From: Eutreptiella sp. 'Long Island Sound 2002'
Taxonomy: Eukaryota > Euglenozoa > Euglenophyceae > Eutreptiales > Eutreptiaceae
Direction of reading: 5' to 3'
NCBI GenBank assembly: GCA_964036045.1
Contig: OZ038389.1
Location: forward strand, 63,502,359-63,566,358
DNA length: 64,000 bases
Shown here: piece by piece, positions 53,897 to 64,000 of the stretch
Numbering within the stretch: position 1 is the stretch's first letter
Layout: each line of letters opens with the position of its first letter
Made by a program: the position numbers and the translations under genes
Notes under the pieces: model-generated
Told to the model about the DNA's origin: nothing
The model's input: only the letters and a program-made list of their open reading frames with translations
Databases searched by the model: none

Positions 53897-55147
53897 TCAC
53901 AGTGTCAGGAAGGCACTCAGTCGGGGGATGGTATCGAGGAGCAGGGGACTCAGGTGGAATCTGTGAAGTACTGTAGGTGCGTTGGGCTTTCCCCACGTGT
54001 TGGACCCTTGGGGGGGGGGGGGGCGAGGAGGGTTGTCTTCAGCTAACCACGTGAGCGCGTTAGACAGTGCGTCTTTCAATTTTCGCTGTCGCTGGGGCAG
54101 GGCGTTTTTGAAGGCTAGCACAAGCTGAGGTTTGCTTTCCCCTTTGGCTGGAGTCGTCATAGCTTCATAGAGAGAGGAGGGCACCAACATCTTGGCAAAA
54201 CTTCTCTTATCCCCTAGATGGGGGCAAGCTGACCACCAAACACTAGCTATGTGGTTGAAAGGAGCGGGCCAGGGTTGAATGAAACTGCTGATGATGTGGC
54301 CTGCACACGGGCGGTGGGAAACAAATGAAATCACATCAAGAGGGTGTGGATGAGAGCATTTGTGACACGTGCGTGAGGTCAGATCATCATGGTACGCATA
54401 GGTGGAGAAATTCATGTTGCCAGATGACCATTTGAAGGGCAGACCAGAAAACCATGACGAGTGGGTGTGATAATAGAAACTAGATGTCACATGGATGTTG
54501 TGGTGGTAATGGCGAGGAATCAGCGAGCGAGAGACGGATGTGGTTAGATGGTGACAAACAGGGAGTACTCCTTTGGATACGATGCCCATGGGAGGGGGGG
54601 GCATGAAGTCTGGGGAGGAGAAGGAACTGTAGGCGATCCATTTCGAATTCGTTGCCTTTGAGCCCTGCGTGACCTTTAATGCAGGCGAATTGTGTTTGGA
54701 TACGTGAGGGCAGTTGGGCAACAAGGGGGCAGAATGCTTTGATCCAGGTTCCATGTGGAGATTGAGATGCCATAGTGTAGGGTTGGCCGTCTGTGGTTCT
54801 GATGACTTGGTCATTTTCTCCTAAAATGACACATTGCATTGGGGAATGTAGCGAGGTGAGCCACCGGAGTGGCATAAAAACTGCCCAATACTCAGTGCCT
54901 TTGGAGGGGTAATAGGGGGAAGGGTGACATAGAACCAATACACCCCATCAGGTTCGATAATTGTGGCTGCAGAGCCAAGGCCTCCTTGCCCGGCAGATCC
55001 ATCGAGGTATATCCATGTTGTATCACGTGGGCTGTCATTCAGTAGACGTGCCGCCTTGTGGCAACCCCACGCTTCGAAGTCTTCGCTTCGGAGGATGTGC
55101 GGGAAGTCATGAAGGCGGTAGAGGTAGCCCATGGGTGGGGACTTCAC
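53897..55147 (-). pseudogene. LINE2b RNase H and zinc-binding tail
   Basis: Frames 55147-54821 and 54938-54480 give RNase H: TTWIYLDGSAGQGGLGSAAT (first Asp), EYWAVFMPLRWLTSL (Glu), MQCVILGEND and FACIKGHAGLKGNE (His). The 305-codon frame ending at 53897 continues with LIPRHYHHNIHV, TCHKCSHPHPLDVISFVSHR and PCAGH, a C-x2-C...H...C zinc pattern, then a helical tail and a proline-rich end. RNase H removes template RNA; the tail probably binds nucleic acid. The protein is broken only by frame changes near 54,820-54,900. Confidence 0.78.
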
Positions 55148-55612
55148 AAGGGTGCCCTGAACGGGGGGGGGGGAGAGTTATCCCGTAGGGGGGGGCATAT
55201 GTGATACTGTAGAATCAGGAGGTGGTGATTTCCAAGGATGTTATGGGGGACCGATATCACTGGGGGATGGAGGGTATAGACGTTCTGCAAATCGCGGAGT
55301 GTGAATTTCCTGTCATCTCCTGGAAAATAGACGGATGCCCGATCGCGGGAGGTATCAACCACCACCCCTCGGTAAATACCCAGGTCAGTGTTTGGCGGGC
55401 GTTGTTTGTTTCCCCACTTCGTGACTCGATTGGTAGAGTACGTGGAAAAGCGAACATGGACATTTTCATGTTCATGCATCAGTCTGGGACGGGTGCTGTT
55501 TCCGGAGTTCAAGCTGTTGAAGCGCAGGTTGAGACTGTGGCACGCGTTGCAGATAAGCCGATGGACTAGCGCCGCCTGCCTGAAAATTTTGTTGGTGCCC
55601 TCTGGGCCCTCA

Positions 55613-57654
55613 TTAGTCATTGTTAAGGTACCTGATGGCCGAGTTGACAGTGGATATGTTCAGGCGGTGTTGAAAGTGCCGAAGCTCTAAGCCTCCACTT
55701 TCCCTAGGAACATACTTGTCGTTTCCAGACACCAACCGGGAGATGCAGTTTCGTTTTTCCGGATCCGGGTCCAGTGTCACATTTTTCCAAATGATGTTTT
55801 GTAGTTGTTTCAGTTGGCTCTGTTTCAGTGGGTGGGCCATCAAGCGGTACTGAAGCGTGGGGACCAGCTGGTGGTTTACCAGACGAACATACTCGGAAAG
55901 GGTGAGGTTGAGATGGTGGAGAAAAGCAAAGAAGGATGTAATCTCGGATTTCGCAAGTTCGTAGGGCAGGGGCGGGTCTGGGTCTGTGAACAGATGGACT
56001 CCAAGATATTTGTCGACCTTCCGTGGAACACGTGTGGTGGGGTGGATAGTGGACAGTTGTTTGCCAGTGGGCGCTGTCACGGTAGTTTGGGGGCCAAATC
56101 TATGCTGTGAAGTTCTGTTTTGCTCAAATTAATGTCTAGCCCCCACACCCGTCCTTTGCTGTCGAAGAATGATAGAATTTCTCCTATGTGTCTTGGGGAT
56201 TGGGAGCGGTATAGCAAATCGTCCACGTGCTGAGTGGGAGGGGTCTGGAGATGATGAGGAATAGAGAAAAGCAGGACGTTAACATACAGAACGAACAAAA
56301 TAGGACACATTGGGCAGCCCTGTCGGACACCTCTGGTTTGCAGGTTAGATGCACCAGTGTTTCCTCGGACTGCAGGGTAGTTAGGGAGGGAGCGGTAAAG
56401 GCTGCGAATGAGGCGTATGAGGGAGTATCGGAGGTGGTAGTGTTCCAGGGTGTGGAAGAGGGACCCGTGGGGTACGCTGTTGAAAGCTTTGTTGAAGTCT
56501 ATGTAAAGGCTGTACGACGCGGGGCAGTTTTGGTACTTAGCAAGGATCTGAAAAATGTGATCCGAGCACCCACCGTTGGGTAAGCCACCGTAGTGGGTCT
56601 AGTAGATGAGTCCATAGAAAGAGGAGAACTCGTAGAGTTGCCAAGCAGCATGAGTGGCCACTATCTTATACAGAGTATTGAGCAGGGCCATTGGTCTATA
56701 GCTGACAGGGTCATGTGTGGGCCCCTTTTTGTATAGTAGAATGATGTTGGCCTCTAGCTACGAAACAGGCATGCCATTGTTTAGGTGTATGTTGCATACC
56801 GCTAACAAAAGCCTTTTAACTGGTTCTGGGGGGAGGTGGAACAGGTATCCGCTGGTGGAATCTCTGCCGCCCGCTTTTGCTGCTTTGCAGGAACTCAGAT
56901 AGGAACTGAACATATTCCACGTGATGTCGGGGAGTGGAGCGGTAGGGGTGGCCGGGGTGCACTGGGGGGTGTGTTGGAGGAGGCCAGTGGTGGTGTCTTC
57001 GTCAGGGACAAACTGCAGGGGGCCCCCCAGAGTGAGGTGAGTGTCAGAAAGAATTTTGGTGAGCCTCTTGACATTGTGTGTCCTCTGGCTCGTTTGGAGA
57101 TCTCCGAGCGCTGTGGCTCGGTGTTCAGACGGGTTGGCTGCCTCATTCAAAGTTCGTTTTTTGTTGGTTTTTTGTACGAGGCATCTGTGGACTTTGAATC
57201 TCTGGGCTCGGTTGTATACCTCGTCCCACTGGTCGATTGTGTCGTTCAAGTGTGCCATTTTGGCTGAAAACTGGGGATGGGTAGGGGAGGGGAGATCGTT
57301 CAGGGCCTGTCTAACGGTTTCGATGGTTTTCGAGTCAGGCTGGATGCGGGGAGAGGTGATGTGGTGGTAGTAGGAGCTGATTTCTTCAATCACTGTGTCA
57401 GTGTATTTCTGGATCACGGAGAGAGGAGCATCGTAAATGCGGGGGAGGAAACCAAAACAATAGTCGGATAGTTCCTGCAAGTTGGAGGTGAAGGTTGCAA
57501 TTTCTTTTTTGTTCAGCTTCTTGAAAACCCTTTTGGTGACCGTTGACGGGTGAAACGGGGTGGGGGGAGCAGACAGTGTGCACGAGGTGGGGTGGTGGTC
57601 CGTTGATCGGTCATTGATGTGTATGGTAGCATTCAAGAGAGGAAATTTTGCCAA
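55613..57654 (-). pseudogene. LINE2b reverse transcriptase
   Basis: The 298-codon frame ending in a stop at 56758 holds the pre-RT region (KVHRCLVQKTNKKRTLNEAA, LPDITWNMFSSYL). In the same and later frames follow ANIILLYKKGP, SYRPMALLNTLYKIVATHAA, YSLYIDFNKAFNSVPHGSLF (motif A), RGVRQGCPMCPILFVLYVNV (motif B) and HVDDLLYR (motif C, near 56,220). DINLSKTELHS and VDKYLGVHLFTD mark the thumb-proximal part to 55613. The motif A and C aspartates are kept. A stop and two or three frame changes make the copy inactive. Confidence 0.9.
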
Positions 57655-58260
57655 AGAGGAGGGGGATATTTAAAGTAATCGATCCGAGAGGAGCTAGTTC
57701 TAAGGCCAAAAGGGTATCCCGTGTATTCTTGAGCAGTGGGGTTCGCCAATCGAAATGTGTCTCCCAAAAGGGGTGGGTTGATGGTGGCTGAGTGCCGTAG
57801 TCACGGCCTGTGGTTGTCGTTTTGCAGTCCCTTTCCGTCCAGCGTAGGGTTGACCAAGCAGTTAAAGTCTCCTCCAAGCAGAAAGTTTGGGTATTTCTGT
57901 AGTAATTGGCCAATGGCGGTTTCAACTTTGCGTCTCCATGTCTCACCAGCTGGTGCGTATATGGATGCAACCAAGAGGAGTTGTGCTCCCGGGAGATTGA
58001 GGAGGGTAGCAGTTACAAGTCTGTCCTTGCCAGGACTGACGCAGGGGGTGACAAACTGACTCAAAAGGGGTGAAAACACCAGTCTGGACCCTTTTTAATG
58101 GTGGGGGGAGACATTGGATAGGACCACGGCTCGGTGGGCTTGCCGGTTGTATACGTGCGGCAGCAGGGGCTTTTCCCTCAATTCCTGCAGGAAAATAATA
58201 TCAAATCCTTGTTTCAGATGGTGCAAAAAAAGAGGGGTGGGGGGCTTTTTCTTCTGTGTT
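57611..58260 (-). pseudogene. LINE2b apurinic-type endonuclease
   Basis: Landmarks are HHLKQGFDIIFLQELREKPL (catalytic Glu intact), KGSRLVFSPLLSQFVTP, LVASIYAPAGETW, NFLLGGDFNCLVNP (intact GGDFN) and, after a frame change, a TSSSRIDYF motif near 57,680. A TAA interrupts before KGSRLVF. The domain would nick the target for reverse transcription. It aligns in order with the LINE2a endonuclease and is better preserved at catalytic positions. Confidence 0.85.
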
Positions 58261-58592
58261 GTGGGTCATCGCCGTGATGGTGTGGATCAGGTTTTTGGGT
58301 GACGACACTGCTGGAGTGTACCCCTTTCTGAGTTTGGGGGCTGTTTTCGGGGGGGGGTGGGGGGCGATCTCGGGTTGGATGGCGCCTGAAGCTGAAAGGC
58401 TCCAGAACTGGGTGCTGGAACAGAAACATCTTGCGAGGAGGGACTGTGACAGAGTTCTGACGCCTCGAAGCATGTTAGGTCAGGTAGGGGAGGGGAGGAG
58501 GGGAAGAAGGGCAGAGTGTCCACATGAGACTCGACCACGACGAGGCGGACGGGGCCGGAACGCCAGCCCCGACGAGGACTTCAGTCAAACTC

Positions 58593-59165
58593 TTAACCAT
58601 GGCTCTCAACGTGGCGCAAGATCATAGCGTATCTGCGGCTTTGTTCTTGAAAGACTCCATTGCGTTCCTCCATATGGTATCATTTGGGTATAGCATGAAA
58701 GTAGGACCATCGGGCTTCACCTTGGAGGCACGTGAGCGATCCAAGATCCATCCAGTGGACATACTGGTGTCCACCTCTGACGTGTTGTAGATGCATGGGT
58801 ACCGGACACTTTAGATTCAAATCAAGCACATATTTCCCCAGCAGATCTGCATCAATGCAGTCCCCTATGCCTGCACCAGACTCGTAGCGAGCTAATGTGA
58901 CTTGGTTAGGTACGTCAAGCGAGATGCCTCTCCACGCCAACTGGTTACCCATGCGCTCAATGTAGGGTTCGAATTCATGGGGCACATCGGTTGTGCGCCG
59001 AACATGACTTCCGTTGGGCCCCATTGTATAGCCGTAGTGCTTCAGGTGCCTGTTCATAGAAGTGTCCCATGTTGGCTGCAGAGTTTCAAATAGGGTCACC
59101 AGGGCATCTTACTCTTCGGAAGTGAATAAGGCACGGACATAGTCTAGGCCATCCGGGCTCTTTTT
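58593..59165 (-). pseudogene. AlkB-like Fe(II)/2-oxoglutarate dioxygenase domain of LINE2b
   Basis: In one minus frame the protein reads GLDYVRALFTSEE, a TAA, then DALVTLFETLQPTWDTSMNR, HLKHYGYTMGPNG, VPNQVTLARYESGAGIGDCI, DADLLGKYVLDLNLKCPVP, LTCLQGEARWSYFHAIPK, a TGA, and RRYAMILRHV. These are the AlkB blocks in order: NQVT...Y-x2-G-x-GI, the LNL strand, GEARWxxxHxIP with the distal His, and the R-x5-R oxoglutarate-binding end. The HxD iron pair is CID here, so the first His is Cys while the Asp remains. AlkB enzymes remove alkyl lesions from nucleic acids. Two in-frame stops show decay. A proline-rich linker leads to the endonuclease. Confidence 0.86.
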
Positions 59166-59878
59166 CGATGCGAACCTTTCCGGAGGTAGGTGGTTGGTCC
59201 CATCAATAGCCGTTTCCGAGGGAGGATCGTCGTTGACGTCAATCTTATCGGTCTCCTCCTGAGGAGGTCCGTGTGGTTCGTGCCTTTGGGCTGTCGGCAC
59301 GTCGGCCGTAGTAGCATTGGATCCTGGGTTTTTAGGACTGTCAGAGTCTTGAGTTGGTGGGTCGAGGCCTGAGTCGACAGTTACGGATCCGGATCTTTTG
59401 CATCTCTCGGGTGTGATCGGTGGGGTCAGTTGTTTACCATTTCGTTCTGTAGTCTCGTGGGAGCTGTATCTCCTCTTTGGCGCTGCTCGTTTACCATGCT
59501 TGACTCCGGAGAGGGAGTGCCAGTCTCTGCGGTTTGAGCAGGCTTGGGTTCCGGCGTAGGACTTGGGTGTTGTGGCTTTTCCCCGGCTTCGTATGGCTTC
59601 GGGGAAGTAGAGGTCGCCGACGGCGGTTGGTGCCTCGGCGTTGAAGAAGGCATATCCTGTGTTAGCGGCGGCGGACTCGGTTGAGAAGAAGCGGGGTCCT
59701 TGTCCGTCGGTACGGGCCCCTCCGAATCTATAATGGGAAGGAGACTTGGTGAAGGGGATTCGGTAGGAGTTGTGTCAACAAGTGGAGTGCCCGGGTCGGT
59801 ATTTTCCTCCGTGTTCCAGTTTGAAACTTTGTCTCGGGGATCCGGCGGAGGCATCTCTAGCTTCGCTTGCAAATCCAT
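59166..59878 (-). pseudogene. Proline-rich N-terminus upstream of the LINE2b AlkB domain
   Basis: A 150-codon frame starts at an ATG (MDLQAKLEMPPPDPRDKVSN) and is rich in Pro, Ser, Thr and Glu, a likely disordered region, ending at 59426. A second frame, that of AlkB, carries on with TPPITPERCKRSGSVTVDSG and KIDVNDDPPSETAIDGTNHL. A frame change therefore lies near 59,430. The ATG is only a few bases from the LINE3c tail, so it may not be the original start. No domain recognised. Confidence 0.5.
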
Positions 59879-59884
59879 TCATTG

Positions 59885-59900
59885 AGGTAGGTAGGTAGGT
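59885..59900 (-). repeat. (ACCT)4 tail of LINE3c
   Basis: Four AGGT units on the plus strand, ACCT on the minus strand, separate GC-rich LINE3c from LINE2b. Confidence 0.85.
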
Positions 59901-60464
59901 ATCTTCGGGAGCTCGGGATGCCTCCTTTGACAATGCAGGAAGAAGGTCTTACCAAGGGGAAGTCCTGTCCCTCCCACTGCCCTATGTCAGGTGCCTCTTA
60001 AGCTGCTCCCGCATGTGCTTGGGGAGGCATTGTTGCGGCCACTCGGTTCATGTCTCCCGGGTGGGAGGGTGTCCCCACATGTGTACATGGGTAGGGTCAC
60101 ATGCCCCCTCCTTTGGGCGGCAGCTCTGGGGGCTGCCCAGCCGTGTAGAGTATTTCTCACCACAACGGGTATTGCTCCCGCTTGTCTACGGTACGACCGC
60201 CTCACCCTTGTGGCTTGAGTTGCGGGGCCACTCTGCTTGGCAGGCGAGCCCCTCCTGGACAGTGTACCGGCTCGCCTGTCACCGGTTGCTTCCATTGCTC
60301 CGGGTGACGTTTGCCATGGTCCCTGATGCAGCCTGGCCGGGCTCGGACCAGTGGCCTTGGAGTACCTCTCCTGCCCCTGGCCACCTGGGTCGGCTGGGAC
60401 GCCCCAGTGCGTCCGATCCATGGGGTGTTGGTTCTTTCCTGTCCCTCGGCCGCCCTACGTGTGT

Positions 60465-60945
60465 GCAGTGTCCTGGGCCACTTTGCTCCTGTTCACCAGT
60501 GTGCCCACGTGGTTTGTTGTGTTGCGTCTGCGGTGTCCTGGGCCACTTGGCTCCCGTTCACCGGTGTGCCCGCTGGGTGTGTTGTGTCCCGTGTGCGGTG
60601 TCCTGGGCCACTTGGCTCCTGTTCACCGGTGCGCCCGCTCGGTGCGTTGCTTTGCGTGTGCGGTGTCCTGGGCCACTTGGCTCCTGTTCAACGGTGTGCC
60701 TGCTTCGTCTTTTGTTTTGCTTGTGCGGTGTCCTGGGCCACTTTGCTCCTGTTCACCGGTGTGACGCTCGGTGTGCTGCTTTGTGTGTGCGGTGTTGTGG
60801 GCCACTTGGCTCCTGTTCACCGGTGTGCCAGGCCGCGGTTTCCCGTCCCTTTGCTGCCCTCGGTGCATGTGCGTGTGCGGTGTCCTGGCCCACGTGGCGC
60901 CTGTCCACCGGTGTGCATGCTGTGTGCGGTGCGCGTGTGCCGTTG
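60465..60945. repeat. Seven-unit minisatellite, about 65-bp period
   Basis: GCGGTGTCCTGGGCCACTTG followed by GCTCCTGTTCACCGGTGTG repeats seven times with variable GTTGCTTTGCGTGT-like spacers; the sixth unit is longer. It occupies the same relative place as the minisatellites of LINE3a and LINE3b but has a different unit. Confidence 0.92.
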
Positions 60946-61329
60946 GTGGTTGTGTCCCTCTTCCCCCCCCCCTAATTTTCTTTTCTGTTTTTTTTTCTTT
61001 GTCATGCCTCCTCTTTTTTTTTGTTTTTTTTTTGTTTTCAAAAGGAAAAAAGGGGGCGCGCGTACACTGCAGGCACGGGCATGGGCAACGGGTGCAGCGG
61101 TGCAATAGTGTTGCGTTTTCTGGCGTGTGTCATCGGTGCTTTGGTGGCGGTCGCGCCCCAGGGGTGCACCTCGCGCGTCCTGGTGTACACGGGTATGGGT
61201 CAGGGAGGGTTTGGTTAGGTGCCTCTTTGCTTTTGGTGCTCGCTGGTTAGGCGGCTGTGTGGGCTGTGGGTGTGGGTTGTGGCTACTTTGCTCCCTCGGC
61301 GGGCCTGGTTAGGAGACAAGGGTTAGCGG

Positions 61330-62616
61330 TTATGGGGCGAGACTCGGGTTTGATTCGTGCTGGGGCTTTGGCTGGGTTAGGCGGTTTTGACAGCTGCGGG
61401 CTTGGGTTCGGTGCCGTTGGGCGTACCGGTGCCAGTTGGCGTGCGCGTTGGCATCCTTCGGCTTCCGGTTTGCTTGGTGTCTTCTGGGCGAGGCCTGACG
61501 TGGCGCCCCGCGGTGGTGGCTGGCTGGGTAACGGGGATAGGTGGTGGCGCCGATGGCTGGGGGGTCAGGCGCGTCGTGCTGTGTGATGCGCAGGGCTCCT
61601 GGGGTGCTTTGGGTGCCGCCAGTGCCGGTGCGCCGACGCTTGTGGGGTGGCGAGGGGGTGTGTGTGTGCGGGGTCGGGCTTTGGGTGATGTCCCACAGGC
61701 GTATGCCGTCTCGTTGCGTCTCCTGGAGGGTCTCCCGCAGGTGCCTGAGGACATGCGGATGGTCCTGGGGCGCGAGGAGGTTGCGGGGTTGGACTCCCAG
61801 GTGTGGAGCGCATCGGCCAGCATGGCTTCCCATGCGGCCTGTGGCATCCACCCCCCCGACGGCTGGAGGCGGCGGTTCTCCGCCGACCATTGCGGGGCCG
61901 GTGGACCAGGCCCTCGAGGGAGGGCTCTGCCCGGGCCCACTTTCGCAGCTCCAAGACGTGCGTGTGGGTCCAGCGCCGCCACCACTGTCCCTGGGCGGGG
62001 CCGTGGCCTTGGGCGGAGGAGTGGGCGTGGGTGGGTGTGATGGGGGGGGGGGGGACTGGTGGAGGTGGCGGGCCTGGGGGATCCCTCGTAGTCCTGTGCC
62101 GTGGGGGTGCGCGGGGAGTGGGGGCGCGGGCGGATGTGGACTTGCGGGTATGCGCGTACGGTCTCCGCCTCGGGGTTGGGTTGGGACTTGCGTTGGCGGG
62201 GGTAGCGGGGCATTTGCTGTATGTGGGCTGACATCAAGGGTTGGTAGGGGGGCGGCGACGCGGCTGGTTGACCGTGGCGCCGTTTTGGTCCAGGCAGGGG
62301 TGGTCTGTGGGCCTCGGGTGCGGGCTTTGAGAGGTGGCGGGACGAAGTGCGTCGCACTTCGGTCGCGGCGCGCTGCGCCATGAAGGTGGTCGCGGCGGCG
62401 CCGGTGACGTTGGGGGGGCGCTGTGCTGGGCGCTGCTGCTTCTGGGCCTGGGATGGCTGTGTCAGAATGTCGTAGAGGACATCCTCGGGGGGTCGGGCTC
62501 GCGCTGCCGTCGTGGCGCTGGGCTTGGGTTTGAGGTTTGAGGTTTGATTTTGCGGGTACTAGACGCCATTCGGACCCGGGGGGCCACCTGGTCGGGCCAG
62601 GTGATATCCTCCCCAC
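61330..62616 (-). pseudogene. LINE3c Pro/His-rich protein remnant
   Basis: A 428-codon minus frame and the overlapping 334-codon frame 62381-61377 are both biased to Pro, Arg and His. The second contains GGWMPQAAWEAMLADALHTW, which matches PQVAWEALLRDAV in LINE3b. Upstream is PPPLKARTRGPQTTPAW, and further down comes a Pro/His-rich part. This supports homology to the LINE3 accessory protein, with frame changes. The RS-rich segment is not obvious in this copy. No enzymatic motif. Confidence 0.5.
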
Positions 62617-63411
62617 CGGGTCCTAGTGGGGGGCCCTTCATGACGCACTCCCTGCCTGGTGGCGGAGTCCCCCGAGTTCACAGGGCTCGGAGCCCCGTCC
62701 CTCCCCGGCTTCCCCATTTCGCCACTCCCCGGTCATTGCATCGCTTAGCAGCCGTAGCTGCAGGCGCTTACCCAGCGCGTCACCCCCCTAATGCATGGTC
62801 GCCCGGGGTGCTGGCGCTGCCGGGCCCGTGCTACTGGCTTGTCACCAGTGGGACCCCCATGGGCTGGCGCGGAGGCTGCCCAGCCGTGGGGCTGGTGCGA
62901 GGCGCAGTGCGCCACTACTGCCTTGGCGGGTGCAGTGCCCCTGTCGTGTGTGCCCGGCGCTCTGGCCGGTTCAGGGGGGTTGGGGCCGGTGCCGGGTGTT
63001 GTGTCTTCCCCGTTTCCCCCTTCCCGCCCCGCGTTTCCTGCCCTGTGTGTGGCGGGCCGTCCCGTCTGGGTGCCCCTTATCCTCGCTCGCTGGTACGCCA
63101 TTCCATGCGGTCTGTGCGTTCCGCGGGGTCGGTCCGGTTGCCCTTCTGGTTTTCCCCGCGTGTCCTTTGTGTGTGTGTGCGCTCGCGCTCTAGCGGCATC
63201 CGCGCCCCCCCCCTCCCCGGGTTGGTGTGGCGCGCGCACCTCGCGCGGTCCGGGTGCTGGGCGCTAATAGGGCCGTTCCACGCGGTCCGTGACCCCCCGC
63301 GTGTCCTGCCTCGGTCCTGTGCTCCGGTGGCTTGCTTGGCGGGGGTGGGCCCGGTCCCGTTTCCCCCTATCTAGCTTGGGGCTGCGCGCTCCCCGCAGGG
63401 TGGGTGCGGGC

Positions 63412-64000
63412 GTGGGGACCCGTCACCAACCCAACCGCGCGCGCTCCTGCGAGCTGGCTTTGCGTGCTGTGGGGGCGGCACGAGGGTGCCCGGGGGGAGC
63501 GCCTCTTGTCTGGGTGTGGGGCATCCGGGGTCGGGCGCTCTCCCACCCCCGACCGCTCGTCTTTTCGGGCTTGCGGCCGGGGCGCACTACCATCTCGCTG
63601 TGGGTGCGGGGGGTGCGGGCGTGGGGACCCGTCATGAACCTCACAGCGCGCGCTTTTGCAGGCTGGCTTTGCGCGCTGCGGGGGCGGCGCCAGGGCGCCC
63701 GGGTGGGGCGCCTCTTGCCTGGGTGTGGGGTGTCCGTGGTCGGGCGCTCTCCCTGCCCCGACCACTCGTCCCTTCGGGCGTGCGGCCGGGGCCCACTACC
63801 CACTGGCTGTTGGTGCGGGGGATGAGGGCGTGGCGACCCGTCACCAACCCCACCACGCGCGCTCTTGCGAGCTGGCTTTGCGTGCTGTGGGGGCGGCATG
63901 AGGGTGCCCGGGGGGGGGGCGCCTGTTGCCTGGGAGTCCGGGGTGGTGCGCTCTCCCAGCCCCGACCGCCCGTCGGTTGGGGCGTGCGGCCGGGGCCCAC
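63412..64000. repeat. 209-bp tandem repeat, three units, open to the right
   Basis: GTGGGGACCCGTCAC-like starts at 63412, 63621 and 63830 give a constant 209-bp period. Each unit includes CGAGCTGGCTTTGCGTGCTG and a GGGCGCTCTCCC-type segment. The array reaches the window edge. Confidence 0.92.

Larger units (their letters stand above)
53690..59884 (-). mobile_element. LINE2b: non-LTR retrotransposon with AlkB domain (decayed)
   Basis: Minus-strand order: proline-rich N-terminus, AlkB-like domain, proline-rich linker, endonuclease (FLQE and GGDFN intact), RT, RNase H, zinc-binding tail. It is the same family as LINE2a but well diverged. The 5' limit visible here is the LINE3c tail at 59885, immediately upstream of an ATG; more of LINE2b may lie beyond LINE3c, right of the window. 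The 3' limit is approximate. Confidence 0.88.
59885..64000 (-). mobile_element. LINE3c: third GC-rich LINE3-type copy, 3' part
   Basis: Read on the minus strand, it has a tandem-repeat region, a Pro/His-rich protein remnant with the conserved AAWEA motif, A-rich and C-rich tracts (61,060-60,960), a minisatellite and an (ACCT)4 end at 59900-59885. The order is that of LINE3a/b, but the sequence is diverged, so it is probably a different subfamily. It abuts LINE2b. The 5' part lies outside the window. Confidence 0.65.

Noticed and set aside
58950-58985. tRNA-like GGTTCGAATTC motif
   Set aside because: No acceptor stem or anticodon arm can be placed around it, and it lies inside the AlkB domain of LINE2b.

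Overview
This window looks like repeat-dense nuclear DNA from a eukaryote, probably a protist or alga with a large genome. It has no bacterial-style operons, and almost every long coding stretch is a decayed retroelement. Very GC-rich elements alternate with AT-rich stretches, and G or C runs of 8-13 bases and minisatellites are frequent. I cannot name the organism. I saw no tRNA, rRNA, spliced-leader or CRISPR signal.

Layout. (1) 1-4.4 kb: the pol part of a Ty3/gypsy-like element (protease, a Dam-methyltransferase-like domain, RT, RNase H, DD35E integrase) with in-frame stops and a frameshift. (2) 4.4-12.3 kb: no convincing gene apart from one hypothetical minus-strand gene near 11 kb; two tandem repeat blocks. 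(3) 12.3-18 kb minus: non-LTR element LINE2a (endonuclease, RT, RNase H, zinc-binding tail), preceded by an AlkB-like dioxygenase domain. (4) 18.0-19.4 kb plus 34.5-35.7 kb minus: one unrecognised gene split by a 15-kb insertion of a GC-rich LINE (LINE3b, 19.4-34.5 kb). That insertion itself holds two TA- or TIR-type DNA elements, an inversion, and 5 kb of satellite (an 82-bp array and a 47-bp hairpin array). (5) 35.8-51.0 kb: a terminal-inverted-repeat DNA element carrying an unrecognised gene, split by an 11.3-kb LINE3a. (6) 51.0-53.4 kb: a 17-residue repeat ORF and unassigned AT-rich DNA. (7) 53.7-59.9 kb minus: LINE2b, again with an AlkB domain ahead of the endonuclease. (8) 59.9-64 kb minus: a third LINE3 copy.

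The main points are these. Two diverged LINE2 copies both carry an AlkB-like domain beside the endonuclease-RT-RNase H module, and each has lost a different iron ligand, so the shared ancestor probably had an intact site. Both LINE3 insertions are flanked by long direct duplications (about 533 and 710 bp, roughly 93% identical by eye for the first) whose ends coincide with the element ends; they behave like very long target-site duplications. A 5.3-kb satellite block is flanked in the same way by 566-bp repeats. The TIR elements carry family-specific short palindromes (core GCGAGGCCTCGC), which may be subterminal binding sites. A 3.7-kb array consists of about 78 tandem 47-bp hairpins.

All names (LINE2a/b, LINE3a/b/c) are local labels. 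Domain calls rest on motif reading by eye, without any database search.
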